The notes: a model not told the origin generated them from the letters alone. Numbered from the stretch's first letter, positions 47,866 through 60,025 are shown. The stretch: DNA of 64,000 nt from Tillandsia leiboldiana (GCA_029204045.2 CM055076.1:19470269-19534268), one strand, 5' to 3'. Numbers and translations: made by a program.

Positions 47866-50800
47866 TGTGAGGGCCCGAATCCCCACTTTAGGGCTTACTG
47901 TTGGATTGGAGGTTTCAGGGTGTGCGTGTGTGCGTGCCGGGCCCCAGAATTGAGTTTTCTGGTAAAATTGGAGCTTGTTTTCTTTTCTGGTAGTCCATTT
48001 TGGGTGTGTGAGGTGTTTGCGCGCTTATCGGAGCCAAGAATGTGACCCGGAACGGAAATTGGATCAAGTCTACTCTTCCGGGAAATTTTGGAAAATTTTA
48101 GAAGTGGAATTTGGCCGACTCGGACCTCGGATTTGGATTCAGCGCGCGGAAAACGAGCGAAATGGACTATTTACTTGAATTTTTCTGAGCCCGGACGCGA
48201 AAACACGGAAATCGAGGCTCGGGTTACTGTTCCGGCGGCCGGAGAAGCGCCGGCGGCGGCGGAGCGCGGCGGAGCGCGGCGGCGGAGGGTGGCGCAGGCG
48301 CGCGGTCCACCGCGGGGCGCGTGCACCGGGCGGAGGCCACGTGGAGGGCTGCGGTTGGCCGGCGCAGCGGGCGCGGTCCACGGGCCTTGGCGGGAGCACG
48401 GTGGACCGAGGGCATGCCACGTGGCATCTCGTGGTTGGTGCGGTGTTGTGCACGCGGTCCACGAATTTGTGGCTCTGGTGCACGGTAGACCGGTGGACAC
48501 GTGGCGTTGTCTGGTTGGCGGGTTCTGGTGCACTCGGTCTACACGGCTGCGGCGGTTGAGGCGGTGCCTCGGGGCGCGTGCCCGACCCGGAGCCGGCGGC
48601 CACGCGGCCGCGCACGTGGGCGTGGCGCGGGGGTCAAACCGGCGACGTGGGGGCGCCACGTGGCGCCCCGTGGTTGGTCCGGCGCAGGGGTGCACGACGC
48701 CTGGTCGGGACACGTGGCATCACGGGATTCGTCGCGGGGCGTGCGCCGGGTGCGGGGAGCAGGCTTGGGACACGTGGCGGCTTGTGGAGGTTTCGGGCGC
48801 GCACAGTAACGGGCCGGCCCGTTACTGTAGCAGCCCGAAAACTTTCGGGCGCCCGAATGTTGGGCCCGAAAGTGGTCAACTCGCCTTTTTGGGCTGTTTT
48901 TTCTTGTGGGCCTATAAATAGGCCATTTGGGATGCGATTTTCTGCCCTTTCCCGTGGGATTTAGCCTCTACTCCCTTCACAAGATTTCTTCCTCTCTCTC
49001 TTGCCAATCTTTCGGCCGAGCTTCAGATTTTCTGGAAGCCGCGACGACTGTGTTTTCTACCTCGTAGTGCGGAGCGACGTTCTACTGTTGGAGGCCCGTT
49101 ATCGCCGCATTTCGGTCTAAAAATTCTACAGAGCTACCCCGACAGTCTTTTTCAGCGATTTTTGCGGCGTTGGATTCACGAGAGGTAAATCTTCGACTTT
49201 CGTGTTGAGTGTTTTGCCCAGATTTGGGTTTTTGGCACGGTTTTCGAGGCATTACTGAGCCACTGTTTTGCTGTGAGATTCCTGGACAGCACTCACTTCG
49301 CGGATTTTTATCTCCTCATCCGGACATCGGAATTCGACGATTCAAGAGCCTATCGACATCTACACTTCGCGAGGATCGCCGTGGTATTTTTATCAGAATT
49401 TCTGGAAGATGATTTTCAGGTGAAAATTTCGTGATAACATGGACTGTTCATGCAGGATTTTGAACTTGGGATTTTTTGTGGATTTTAAGTGTAGAATTGG
49501 TTTGTGATTGTATCCAGGATGTTGTAAGCACTACTACAGTGTTGTCAGCTTGGAGGATTGTGTGCTTGGCTGTTCCTGGACTCCCTTATCTGTGTAACCC
49601 CGGACAGTTAGCGTGTTCAGGTGGGTGATCCTGCTTTCAATACCTATGGACTGCACTCTAATTCTATGATTATAAGTGCATGCATGATAGTATATGAGCT
49701 GTTTAATCTGTGCAAACTGTATGTTAGTACCCACAGTTGATAGTTGTTAAATCTGATGACCTCATTGAACCACTTGCAATATTTGAACTCTTACAACATG
49801 AAAACTAAACTTAGCTTTATTGTCAGTTAATTATTTATTCATGCACAATTAGACTACAGAAAATGTGAACATGTATTCAGATTTGCTCATCACCTTAGTT
49901 TTTCCCCAGTGGTTGTACCCTTGTCGTTCTGGACATAGTGATTTTTCCCCGAGTCGTGGGTTGGGAGGTTTATTAGCTGGGGTTGCATTTGCACTCGCGT
50001 CTGGGGACCGAGTGGCGTCTGTAGCAGTCTGTAGATCGGCTTGCATTGAGATAGTGATAGTGATAGTGATAGTGATAGTGACAGTGGATCTGGGATCTCT
50101 GGGACATGGTCATAGTGACAGTGTGGATTTTTAGCCAGTGAGTGAGACAGTGATTGGACCATAGCCTGCATGAGCCACATTTATGTTCGACAGTGTTGCG
50201 CAGATATTTTACTCGTGTGGGTCGCTCCCCTCGAGTGCCACTCCGGAGTAGGCGAGACCGGGTTGTAGTACCGGCTTTGAGATTGAGCTAGATACCGGGT
50301 TGGAGTACCGGACGTACCTACAGCAGTAGGTAGGCGCAGGCTTGACTGGGCCCGTTGTGGCAGTCAGTTTGGATTGGGTGATATGGGTGAGTATCAGTAG
50401 TGGCATATCGTCCTTCTGTCCTAACCCTTGAGCATTTTAGATAGAGGCATAGTAGCAGTAGATGTTTTACTTTCCAGCTTCTCTATACTACATTTCTTGT
50501 GTTACTTTATGCCTCTAGTAGACTTAGTGGGCAGACCGTCGGGCTTGTTGGCGGCACCCACTGAGAACTACTGTGGGAGGTAGTTCTCACACCCGTCGTG
50601 GTGTCTTTTTCCCCAGGGACGTCAGCTCCAGTTCCTGCGGTGCCTGTTGCTGATCCAGCTCTTCCAGACCGAGGTAAGGGAGTCGCGAGATAGATCCCTT
50701 CCCCTTCAGCTTCAGTGTGTTATAGAGGTACCCCTATATTTTTGGTTGTGTCATGTTTGAGAGTTATGTAGTGAGGTATCGAGTTGTACTCTTTTGTTTC

Positions 50801-51018
50801 TTTGGAGAGACTGCTGTTTTCTGGTGAGGATATGTTATTTATATTGTGAGAGACTGTACTATTTTCTGTTCATAGTTAGTCTTCTTTACTGCTCTGATAT
50901 CTGTTAGTATAGTTAATCTATTTTTGCAGGTTTGACGCTACGCCTCTACGGGGCTTCCTGTAGGGGCGGCGGATCTGTTGGCGAGCCCGGGGTACAGTTC
51001 TGACCCCGGGGCGTGACA
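47866..51018 (+). mobile_element. 3' LTR of the gag-only gypsy element
   Basis: 3153 bp, from tgtgagggcccgaat to ccccggggcgtgaca, followed by the target duplication TTCCG (51019-51023). It is nearly identical to 33068-36212, including all seven CACGTG boxes (48338-48776), the palindrome (48803-48828) and TATA (48913-48920). These two are probably the true LTR pair of one recent insertion. Confidence 0.88.
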
Positions 51019-51422
51019 TTCCGTGTGGCAATTAAAAGGCCCTTTCTAACAACCTCATCGCGTAGAGCCATAAATGTAGTTGTCGTCATTCTAAAATGAG
51101 TGTACCCCCGGTCTGGATGACCATTCAGTATATCACAAATAAACTGATGCCCAGTAAATGGACGGGTACGACATGGTTGTCTGGTTATTGGACTTGTTTC
51201 ATTTATACAACCTACGTCAATAAGCATTATTATGACTTGCACCCAATATTCTTCATCGTCTTCTAATATTGCGAACAAATCCGCATGAAAAGTTGACGAA
51301 AATATACTTCGATACATTGAACCATCCATTATAACTGCAACAATATTAATGGCATTTAGCGAAGGTAACTTGTAGGCAAAGAAAGTTCTAATAAATGTAT
51401 ATAATGTAGCTCGAATATTCAT
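51019..51422 (-). pseudogene. Harbinger DDE transposase, N-terminal fragment
   Basis: The beginning of the transposase whose end lies at 31975-33067. The frame is open from ATG at 51422; a second possible start is at 51329 (MDGSMYRS). Recognisable stretches include HQFICDILNGHPDRGY and FMALRDEVVRKGLL, typical of the region before the helix-turn-helix. At 51019 the frame runs into the gypsy LTR. The shared TTCCG at both junctions shows that the two parts were once continuous. With the first ATG the ancestral protein would be about 435 residues, normal for the family. Confidence 0.82.
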
Positions 51423-51867
51423 ATGTCTCGATACAACAACAAATTACAGAACAAATTAATACATGAAAATTATTAAAACTATCCTTCAGCAATGAGCATT
51501 AGTATAAGAAACACCATAAAGTCATCATCATCGTCTAAAATAATCATCATCAAATCAAGCAAACTCGAATTACCTACACTTTGATAAAATGTAGGATCCA
51601 TAATATCTGCATCGAAATTTCACCCTATTAGCGAGAAATCATGATAAGTAAACATGATGTAATATCTATCGATATGAAATACCAACATTCAAGTTATATA
51701 TACATAATTGCAACCAAACTGTGGTACTAAATATTACAAACCACGTACTAACAGTGCAACTTTTCAAAATACATGTTCGAATAGTTTTCTACTACTAAAA
51801 GTTAAGATAAATTATGTTACATTGGTTGTATTTACACTACTTAATTAAAACATAGAAAAATTGTCCA
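51423..51867. other. Spacer between the two Harbinger genes
   Basis: A+T-rich sequence between the start of the transposase gene and the end of the Myb/SANT gene. It may hold the transposase promoter and 5' leader. No other gene is seen. Confidence 0.5.
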
Positions 51868-53079
51868 CTAATTGCCGGGAAAAAAAGGTCGATAGATCAA
51901 ATTATCTTTCTCTAATTGCATTTCCACCCAGTCTTTGGCAAGATCGTCATTCATTGTCATAAATAGTTGACGATTCTGGGGATCTTTCAATGCTTCGCCG
52001 GCCGCCAAAATCTTACGATTGTTGAGGCCTTGCATCTGGTATACGCGCTGCATACAATCCTCGATTGGAGGAATAGGGCGGCGACCTTCAGAATCCCTAT
52101 TATACATTTGCTTTACAAAATCAAATTTATCTTTTCCTAACTGCAACATCTCTCCGAGAGCGTCAGCGACTGTCTCGGTTTTCTTCCGCCGTCCACCACT
52201 CGACGGTCGGTTAGTTCGTTGGCTACGCTCGGGGAGTGGGGAACGAGGCCTCTTGCCTGCAGAGCTGTGTCCCGACCCACTGGTATTCTTGTTGGGGGGA
52301 TGAGGGGTAGGTGTGAATTCGGGTTCTCCACCTTCCATGAAATCATTCATTGGTGGCCCCGATGACCCTGCTTCAAATGGAGGCGGTAAGAGATATAAAC
52401 CGTCCAATCTAGGAGCAATTATGTTATCATCCTCACCAGGGGATGATGAGGACGAGCTAAGTACAGTGGTGGTGGGCGGCATGACTGAAGCAAAGCTATA
52501 TCTGCCGCTTGCGGTGGTCTTCTCCGTAAGGAACTCAATATCCTTATAGAGAGGAAATGCTTTATCTCTACATCTGGCATAAGCCGGGTTTTCCTGAAGG
52601 TTGGTTAATTATATTAGTCTTAAAATAAGAATAACATTCGATTAAAAAATATGTGAACCGAAATGGAATCACATTACCGCGATCACCGCATCCCAGTCAG
52701 CACTATCGCCAGGCGTGGGTATATTGAGGTTAAAATCCCATCCCCATCCGCTTTTGTTGACCAACGTATGGTACAACGAGAAAGTGCGCTTCAAGACTTT
52801 CAATCTATTTTTCACCTTATCCTTTGTTAGTGTTAAATTATTTCGTCTATTTATCTCTCCAACTATTCTAACCCATGCAAGGGTCGTGAATGTTCCATGA
52901 ACATTATTGCCTAAGGCATGTTCCTCCGACAACAACGCTAACAGACATGCATCCAACGACGGGGTCCAGTTGGATGTACGCGACCACGCTTGCGAGCGAG
53001 ATCCACTGGCTCCTTCTGGGTTATTCATGTCCCCCTGATTGCTTTGACCGGAAATTACAAGTCTCTTAGAAGGACGCAT
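51868..53079 (-). CDS. Harbinger Myb/SANT-like protein, two exons
   Basis: The second protein of PIF/Harbinger elements. In related elements it binds the transposon ends and helps bring the transposase into the nucleus. Exon 1 is 53079-52678 (134 residues) and exon 2 is 52593-51868 (241 residues plus stop), about 375 residues. The 84-bp intron uses GCG|GTAATG and CTTCAG and joins in phase 0. The Myb/SANT-like domain lies at about residues 35-135, with tryptophans in NWTPSLD, GWGWDF and DWDAVI. It continues across the junction with the charged FPLYKDIEFL stretch. A low-complexity serine/proline-rich linker follows, with a basic patch (KRPRSP, GGRRKKT) that could be a nuclear signal, then a conserved C-terminal tail. 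No stop or frameshift is seen. Confidence 0.85.
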
Positions 53080-53479
53080 CTGTAGTTAATGTACGTACTC
53101 ATTTATATATTTATCATGTTCGAAGCAAACACTATTACAAATGTCATATTTAAATAAGTTAAACACATGTAAGGTAAGGGGTCTGTCTCTAATATCGATA
53201 TTCCAAAAGAAAAATGATTTTTCAAATGCAAATCATAATTGGCATACAAAGTTTGTGATATTGGCATATTTAAGATACAAAACAAATTGCACAACATATA
53301 ATAAATAAAGACATGTATGCTAAGGGGTATGGCAGATAGGATAATGAAGACTACATAGTTATAATTGCAACACTTTATTGCCATCAACAGGTATCGATAT
53401 TGACGTCCAATAGGATATGCGATTCAACAATCAAATTTTGTTGTTTTGTACATAATTGCAAAATGTTTTGATTTTTTTT
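53080..53479. other. Harbinger non-coding region upstream of the Myb/SANT gene
   Basis: Likely promoter of the Myb/SANT gene. The minus frame 53387-53103 has no domain. No clear motif could be assigned. Confidence 0.4.
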
Positions 53480-53481
53480 GG

Positions 53482-53920
53482 AACACGGGCTCAAGTGGTC
53501 GCCAACAAGCAAGGGGGTGCAGTGGATTATACATCCATGCCATCCATCTATTGCCTATGGCAACCGTCATCATCGCCGAAAATAATTTTGGTACGTACAC
53601 GGGCTCAAATGGTTTACAACAAGCAAGGGGTTGCAGTGGATTTACATCCATGCCATCCATCTATTGCCTATGGCAACCGTCATCATCGCCGAAAATAATT
53701 TTGGTACGTCCACGGGCTCAAATGGTTTCCAACAAGCAAGGGGTTGCAGTGGATTTACATCCATGCCATCCATCTATTGCCTATGGCAACCGTCATCATC
53801 GCCGAAAATAATTTTGGTACGTCCACGGGCTCAAATGGTTTCCAACAAGCAAGGGGTTGCAGTGGATTTACATCCATGCCATCCATCTATTGCCTATGGC
53901 AACCGTCATCATCGCCGATT
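53482..53920. repeat. Tandem repeat, 113-bp unit, four copies
   Basis: Copies start at about 53482, 53591, 53704 and 53817. Copies 2 to 4 are almost identical and the first is diverged. Each contains 'cacgggctcaaatgg', 'caacaagcaagggg' and 'ctattgcctatggcaaccg'. The frames spanning it (for example 53446-53811) repeat the same peptide and are not convincing genes. It is not a CRISPR array: there are no spacers. Confidence 0.9.
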
Positions 53921-54295
53921 TTTATAAGAATCATCCGACAATACCGATGTATCCTCTAGATTCGGGAGCCGACAATAAAAAGCTACGTTATAACATAACA
54001 TACTGATTCATCATGCGATACCAGCATCACCCCACATTTAGCCACATATTAGATATAGAAGAAACCTCATGTAAACGAAAATGGAGCCAACATTGGACAA
54101 GCACAGACAAAAGATTAGGATAGCACCTTCGAGGCGGGACAGATAAGAGATCGGGCACAGATCTGGCACAGAGAGATAGGGTAGATACAGCACACAGGGC
54201 GGGCAAAGCTCAGGCAGAGAGGCGGCCGCGGTCACGGACAGGGGATATGTGCACAGGTGCCGGCAAGACAGGACAACCGGGCGCAATACAACAGC

Positions 54296-54450
54296 TCGGC
54301 CACAAATCACACACAGCGGGGCACAGATCACGCACAATGGGGCACGGATCACGCACAGATTGGCACAAATCACGCACAAAGGGCCACAAATCACGCACAG
54401 AGGGGCACGGATCACGCACAGAGGGGCACGGATCACGCACAGAGGGGCAC
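54296..54450. repeat. 21-bp minisatellite
   Basis: About seven copies of a unit like ggggcacggatcacgcacag plus one base. The period is a multiple of three, so it opens long spurious frames on both strands. Confidence 0.85.
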
Positions 54451-54499
54451 AGATAAGCTCCGAGAGGGCGCAAGGGTCGCGGCGAGGACCAAGGAGAAG

Positions 54500-54880
54500 T
54501 CAAGGGCGTCGGATGGCTTGAGGAGATCCGAGAGGGCGTCGGATGTTGGAGGAGATCCGAGAGGGCGCAAGGCTCGCGGCGAGGACGAAGGAGAAGGTCT
54601 AGGGAACAATGGACAAGCGGAGGAGATCCGAGAGGGCGTCGGATGGCGGAGGAGATCCGAGATGGCGTCGGATGGCGGGGGAGATCCGAGAGGGCGTCGG
54701 ATGGTGGAGGAGATCCGAGATGGCGTCGGATGGCGGAGGAGATCCGAGAGGGCGCAAGGGTCGCGGCTTGGACGAAGGACAAGGTCAAGGGCGTCGGATG
54801 GCGGAGGAGATCCGAGATGGCGTCGGATGGCGGAGGAGATCCGAGAGGGCGCAAGGGTCGCGGCGAGGACGAAGGAGAAG
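54500..54880. repeat. 29-bp minisatellite
   Basis: Units containing gaggagatccgagagggcg and ggatggcg recur every 29 bp (for example 54622, 54651, 54680). Longer inserts with 'cgcaagggtcgcggcgagg' separate groups of units. The frames 54210-54886 and 54609-55109 are products of this repeat. Confidence 0.85.
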
Positions 54881-54919
54881 GTCTAGGGCATCGGATGGGG
54901 GAAGAGATCGTTTGGATGG

Positions 54920-55020
54920 GGGAGGAGATGGGGTCGGATGGGGGAGGAGCTGGGAGAAGAGGACGAACGAGAGGGGACTGAGAGGGGCAGGGGCATTAAT
55001 TCATGAGAGAGAGAAAAGTA

Positions 55021-55054
<34 letters not shown>

Positions 55055-55170
55055 GATGGGGTCGGATGGGGGAGGAGCTGGGAGAAGAGGACGAAGGAGA
55101 GGGGACTGACAGGGGCAGGCAATAATTCATGAGAGAGAGAGAAAAGTAATTCGGGGGGGGGGGGGGGTAT
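54920..55170. repeat. Duplicated G-rich segment with poly-G runs
   Basis: Two copies of a ~100-bp segment ('ggaggagctgggagaagagg', then 'aattcatgagagagag') end in G runs of 30 (55024-55053) and 15 (55153-55167). Run lengths are probably unreliable. The Harbinger right end follows, with a 19-bp palindromic core, gggggattcgaattccccc. Confidence 0.8.
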
Positions 55171-55290
55171 AGAATTAAAATAATTCCGGTACAGTGGGCA
55201 AAAGGGGGGGATTCGAATTCCCCCCCTGTTCCAAAGTGTTTGGGTACAAAGGGGGGGATAACCCCCCTTGTATCCGAACCAAACGGTGCC

Positions 55291-57046
55291 TATGAGACTA
55301 AGCTTTGTTCATGACTCCTAAATCCCTCCAAATGAGATTGGATGTTGTTGGTAGGTCCTATGTTCATCCTATGTGAGATCAATGAAAGTTGTTGAACCTT
55401 AGTCTATTCATTGGTGGTACTTGATTAAATGTCCCTGTTTATGTGATGTTAAATGATCTTGGGCTTATTCCTGTATGAATGTGAGGATTGACAAGCGTTG
55501 TACCATCTTATGTGATTTGTGATTAGGTGTGGCACTTCCTTATTTTCATACTTTGTGAACATCGTGTATGTGGTATTGGCAGGCATAGGCTATGTTGCAC
55601 TTAATGTTCTTATGCAATCATCAATATTATGGAATAGCATGCTCTAATAAATGTAGAACATCGACACCTGTTTTCTTTTTATCATTTTGGGACATTTGCA
55701 TGCTTGTATGGTCACTTAGATAGGCCACCTTTTTCTGCTACACTATCATGTTGGACTTGACTTAGGAGAAACCATGTTTCTTGCTTTTCTCCTTTCATAC
55801 TAGGCTCAGAGTATTTGTAGCTCGTGCGCGAGCAGGGGGTTTTGGGATAGTGTAGACAGATTCTTGAGATCTGGGATAGGCTGGCCTGAGGGCAGGGTAT
55901 TGTGGCTACCGCGGACTTTGGGCGGTTGACCGGATGGTGACTTGTGCATCGGATTAGGGATGACAGGTCGGGCTTGATTTGGGGGATTTGTGGGATATTG
56001 CGGCGACCGCGGACTTTGGGCGGCCGACCGGGTATTTACAGTTGCATCAGATTGGTGGATCGGGCTTTATGTAGTGGATGGGTTTTCCCACTTTGATTAG
56101 AGTCGTGATCCAGTCCTGCTAGTTTTGATACTTGTTACTACAACCCTGAGTCCTTGAGACTCCTATCCCCTATCGGCGTTATGCATTGGCCGGCATACCC
56201 GATTTGGCAAGTATAGTGTGCACGTTATACAGACCTTGAGTCCTTGAGACTCTTATCCCCTATCGGTGTTATGCGTAGGCTGGCATACCCGATTTGGCAG
56301 GCACCGCAGGCAGTACCAGTGTTTACTGGTGGTCGGATTGGGTTTATTCAGGCAGGCATTTATTTACTGATGCATACATTAGCTATACTTCTTAGCACGA
56401 CATTTAGAGGCATACTAGTGGTAGCTTCCTCTTATCAGTATTTCTGTTTATAGCTTACCACCTCTCTTACTCCTTCTCTTGCCTCTGGTATACTTAGTGG
56501 GTATATCGGGGTTTGAGGCCTTACCCACAGGGGGAGGCTACTGGTTTTACTAGTGGTTCTCACCCCCATTGTTGTTTTTCCCCTTCCCTCCCTTTGTTTT
56601 GCAGTGTCTGCTGCGGGAGTTGCTGACCTTACGGTTGGAGGTTCGAGGCGAGGGAGTCGCGAGATAGATCCTTACCAGTGTTGACTTCTACAGTGGGATA
56701 GATGTACCAGCCCGGATTGTGGGTTTCACTGTACTCAGTTGTATTTTATTATTTCAGCTTATCTCCCTTTTTGGAGTTGTAGATGATGTATAGGTGGCTT
56801 TTACTTGTATTACTGTTTCGGTGGACCGGATTATTGTATTACTTTTGGGAGATGGATATTGTACCTTTATTTTTCAGTTGTACAGTGATTCAGGTTTTTA
56901 TTATAGCAGTTTTTCTTCAGCTCTGATATCTATTTAGTTGTTAGATGATACTTTGCAGGTTAGACGCTTCGCTTATGCGGGGTTCCGCATAGGTGGCGGA
57001 TCTGTTGGCGAGCCCGGGTCGCAGTTTCGACCCCCGGGGCGTGACA
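55291..57046 (+). mobile_element. Gypsy LTR fragment (family F4)
   Basis: Non-coding sequence ending in cccccggggcgtgaca at 57046. It shares ggcggatctgttggcgagcc with the F3 LTR end, and gggagtcgcgagatagatcc at 56651-56670. It contains two tandem copies of a ~60-bp stretch ('ttgagactcctatccccta') near 56151-56215 and 56237-56301, and a repeated 'accgcggactttgggcgg' near 55907 and 56005. The left end was cut by the Harbinger element or lies elsewhere. Confidence 0.65.
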
Positions 57047-57640
57047 AGAAGCTAGAAAAAGGGGATCTCTCGGTGCAGGAATACGAGCGGGAATTCTCGC
57101 ATATGGTTAACTGCATTCCGTATGTGGTTCGAGACGACAAGGATAAGGCCGACTGCTTCGAGCGAGGACTTTGGTCAGAAATCTTCAAGGTTGTGCATGT
57201 CATCAAATTGCAAACCTTTGTCGAGGTTCTATATCGGGCCTTGTGGGTGGAGCAAGGTAATGTAATAGCGCAGGAGGAGTGCGAGTCCTATGACTTGGAT
57301 AGAGAAGTAAGGCAACAGTCGGGTGCTATGGGTAGTCAATGGAACATCAGATGACCCCCGAGGCACTCGTAGTCGCAATCCAAGACCCCGGAGGTATCCG
57401 CTGCTAGGTCCTTGATGGGGTGTGTTATTTGTTGTGGATCCCATCAGGCTCGGCAATGCATGCTGCGAGAGGGTAGGTATGTCAGGTGTGGGCAGCTGGG
57501 TCACACGAAGTATGATTGTCCCCTGGAGGATAACCAGGCCCCATCGGCCTCAATGGCATTTTTCTCTCCAGGACAACCTGTGGGTATGCCACCCGCGGCA
57601 AGGTCTATAGGACGTGCAAAAAGGTCAAGATGATCGGAAG
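57047..57640 (+). pseudogene. Gypsy gag remnant with zinc knuckles
   Basis: A frame with DLSVQEYEREF, CFERGL and LQTFVEVLYRALWVEQGN matches the C-terminal half of a gypsy capsid domain (57047-57354). It is followed in another frame by zinc-knuckle-like CVICCGSHQARQC and CGQLGHTKYDC (57420-57525). It starts immediately at the F4 LTR end with no primer-binding site and no gag N-terminus, so the junction is a rearrangement. Confidence 0.72.
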
Positions 57641-60025
57641 GTTCGCGATAGGCGCCAAGTGGCTGTGGGTTTGCGACCCAGGAGGAGGAACCTACTATTG
57701 CCAAATAGAAGGAACCCACTATTGACTATGACACTATTGTAGGTATGGTTTAAATTATACAATCATACATACAGAGCATAAATTGACACAAGAGCATTGC
57801 ATCTATTATTAGTTGGTTGCCTGCTATTACTCATAGGTAGATGAGGGTAGGGACCATTTAGGTTGAGCGGGTATAAGTACACGAGCATGCTCGTGTTGTA
57901 AGAGTGTGTATTGCCTGTTGGTGGGTATAGGCGAATTGATCATGCCGACAAATTACCGGTGTGGATCCGGAGTTAGGGCTCGACGTAGTGGTGAGGGACG
58001 GTGTGTCTCTAGCCTTGCGCAATGGTTAGTGCAGAGGCTGAGTCGTGAAGTCCTAAGGTCTAGAGTGAGACAAACTCATGTGCCGAGAGCATGGGATTTC
58101 GCTCTTGGTGGTTGTAGTGACCACGCTGCATTCGGTGAATACGGATCAAGTATGGCTGTAACGCTACTTAGCGACGATGGTAGTAGTGCAAGACGAGATT
58201 TCAACATTTGAAAGTATCTTGATAGTTCGGGAATTTCTGGATGAGGCTTCGATGTAATGGTAGTAGGGGTGAAACCACTACCGTTGAGTTAGTATGATAA
58301 TCGCCAAGATTAGGTGAATCGGTCTTGTAGTATCTCCGCCGAGGTAAGGGAGTACACTTGTGTAGTGATCGAGCTTAAGCCAGGTTGCTCAACGCTTATG
58401 GTTAATGTAGATAGGTTAGGAGCGTAGGATGCTTGAGTATAGGTGCTCATAGAGCATAGGTTACATTCAGCCGAGAGGGTTTGTTGGCAGCAGCACTTAA
58501 GCGGTTGCTAAGTGTGAAGCGAGCCAAGAATTGCTCAAAGGGATGGTGGCATTAGCTAAGATCTTATGAGCCGTTACAGTTATGTGTCGCTCAGTATAGC
58601 GGTTGGCCATAGGACGACGGTTAGCGAGTGTTGCTCAGGGACGATCCGTGCCCGAACCATGCATTGACTGTGAAGCGAGTCGCCTTGGAGCAAGGCAAAG
58701 TTAGCTCTGTGATAGTGGCCTGAAACGCAAGGATAGGGCTCGGTAGGGACTTATGGTCGGGGCGGTAGTCCGAGCTATGACCCGGGGATGTAGAATATCA
58801 CGTGTTAGGGTGTTGATGCACCAAAGGGTATAGTATGACCCAAATTGTAAGGTGGGATATGATTGGGACTCACTCCTAATCTGGAGTAAGGATCCTATTG
58901 TGTAGTGATTTGGTCTGCAAGTGTGCGACGGTTGTTGCACGGTGTTGAGTCGGATATTAAACAATAAGCCTAGGTCGGATCATGGCTTTGTGGACCTCTT
59001 ATAGCGATCCCAGACAAACGGTGAGCCGAGGGCTTGTGTGATGAAAGTGTTACTATTATGCAGGAAAAAGTCGAGGGTAGTGACCAAGGAGCAGAGGCTC
59101 ATGCCACTCGCCTGATTGACCGCAATATTGAGTGTCGCCGTGGTGACGAAATTGGATTTGCAAACTAAGTGTTCATATAGATCCATCGTCAGTGTGACAT
59201 TAGGTTAGTTGTCGGCTATGTAAACCTACCAACGTGCTTCTTATGAGATGTCGAGTTAGTAAAAGCTGCAGGTAGCAGAAGAACAGTGCTCCAAAGTAAG
59301 TACTTACCGATGGATGTGCCGGACTAGGCCATCTCGAAATGCAGTTGGAAGTTTCCTTATGGGGTGACCCACATGTGGTTGAACGAAGGTACCGAATAGG
59401 TGATTGCCTTTAGGCAATGTTAGTGAACGGACCTAATGGACTCTCAAGGAGTGTGGTACTCAGCAAAGTTAGTGAGGTTTGTCGTCTAATGACGACAATT
59501 GTGGATGAGAGTGCCTAATGAGGAAACATTGTGTGGATCAATGCCAGCGAGTTCCGAGGATCGCGGTGGGCGACCTTACACTCTTGGAGGTGTCATCGAG
59601 AAATGAGTTAAATAGATTGGGGTTCGGGGCAAACTAAATCCCCCGAGACCGAAGGTCGGGAAAAGTAGTAGATTGCATTGGAATGCCGATGCACTGACTT
59701 GTGCGGCCACTGAAGTTGGTGGAAGTCCGCAATGAGACTGGGATGTCCGCACTCTATAGGGATGTGCGTGGCTTGATCGTTGCCCTCCAATATGAGTAAT
59801 TGAAGTGCTAAAAAATATGGTCAATATGGTGTGCTTGGGATGCATCCTTGTTATGAAAAAAGGACTCCGAAAATTATAAAATTTCCTAGACCGAGGTTTA
59901 ACGGGGGTAATCACATGGATCGTGACTTACCTGACAAATTGAAGGTTCAGTGTAGAAGCATCACCATCTGGGATTCGAGAAATTGAAATGAGGTGCGATT
60001 TGAGTTTTATGCATGAAACTCTTTT
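57641..60025 (+). other. Decayed gypsy interior, no domain recognised
   Basis: About 2.4 kb between the gag remnant and a polypurine tract. 57720-57820 may hold a decayed protease start ('attgacacaagagcattgc', compare 62699-62719). The frame 57906-58211 and the minus frames 58964-58701 and 59914-59576 have no recognisable domain. It might be the long non-coding part of a non-autonomous element. Confidence 0.45.

Larger units (their letters stand above)
30935..55290 (-). mobile_element. Two-gene PIF/Harbinger transposon, split by a gypsy element
   Basis: The left end is ggctgcgtttggttgg and the right end ccgaaccaaacggtgcc, imperfect terminal repeats of the Harbinger type. The flanking triplets are TTA and TAT, so the target duplication is not clean. 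It carries a DDE transposase (31975-33067 plus 51019-51422) and a Myb/SANT protein (51868-53079), both on the minus strand. Without the gypsy insertion and the duplicated assembly segment the element would be about 6.4 kb. Tandem repeats fill 53480-55170. Confidence 0.8.

Noticed and set aside
53446..53959. Possible CRISPR-like or repeat-protein locus
   Set aside because: The 113-bp units are contiguous with no unique spacers, inside a plant transposon. The frames simply repeat the same residues.
54210..55109. Long frames of up to 214 residues
   Set aside because: Produced by 21-bp and 29-bp tandem repeats; repetitive peptide, no domain.
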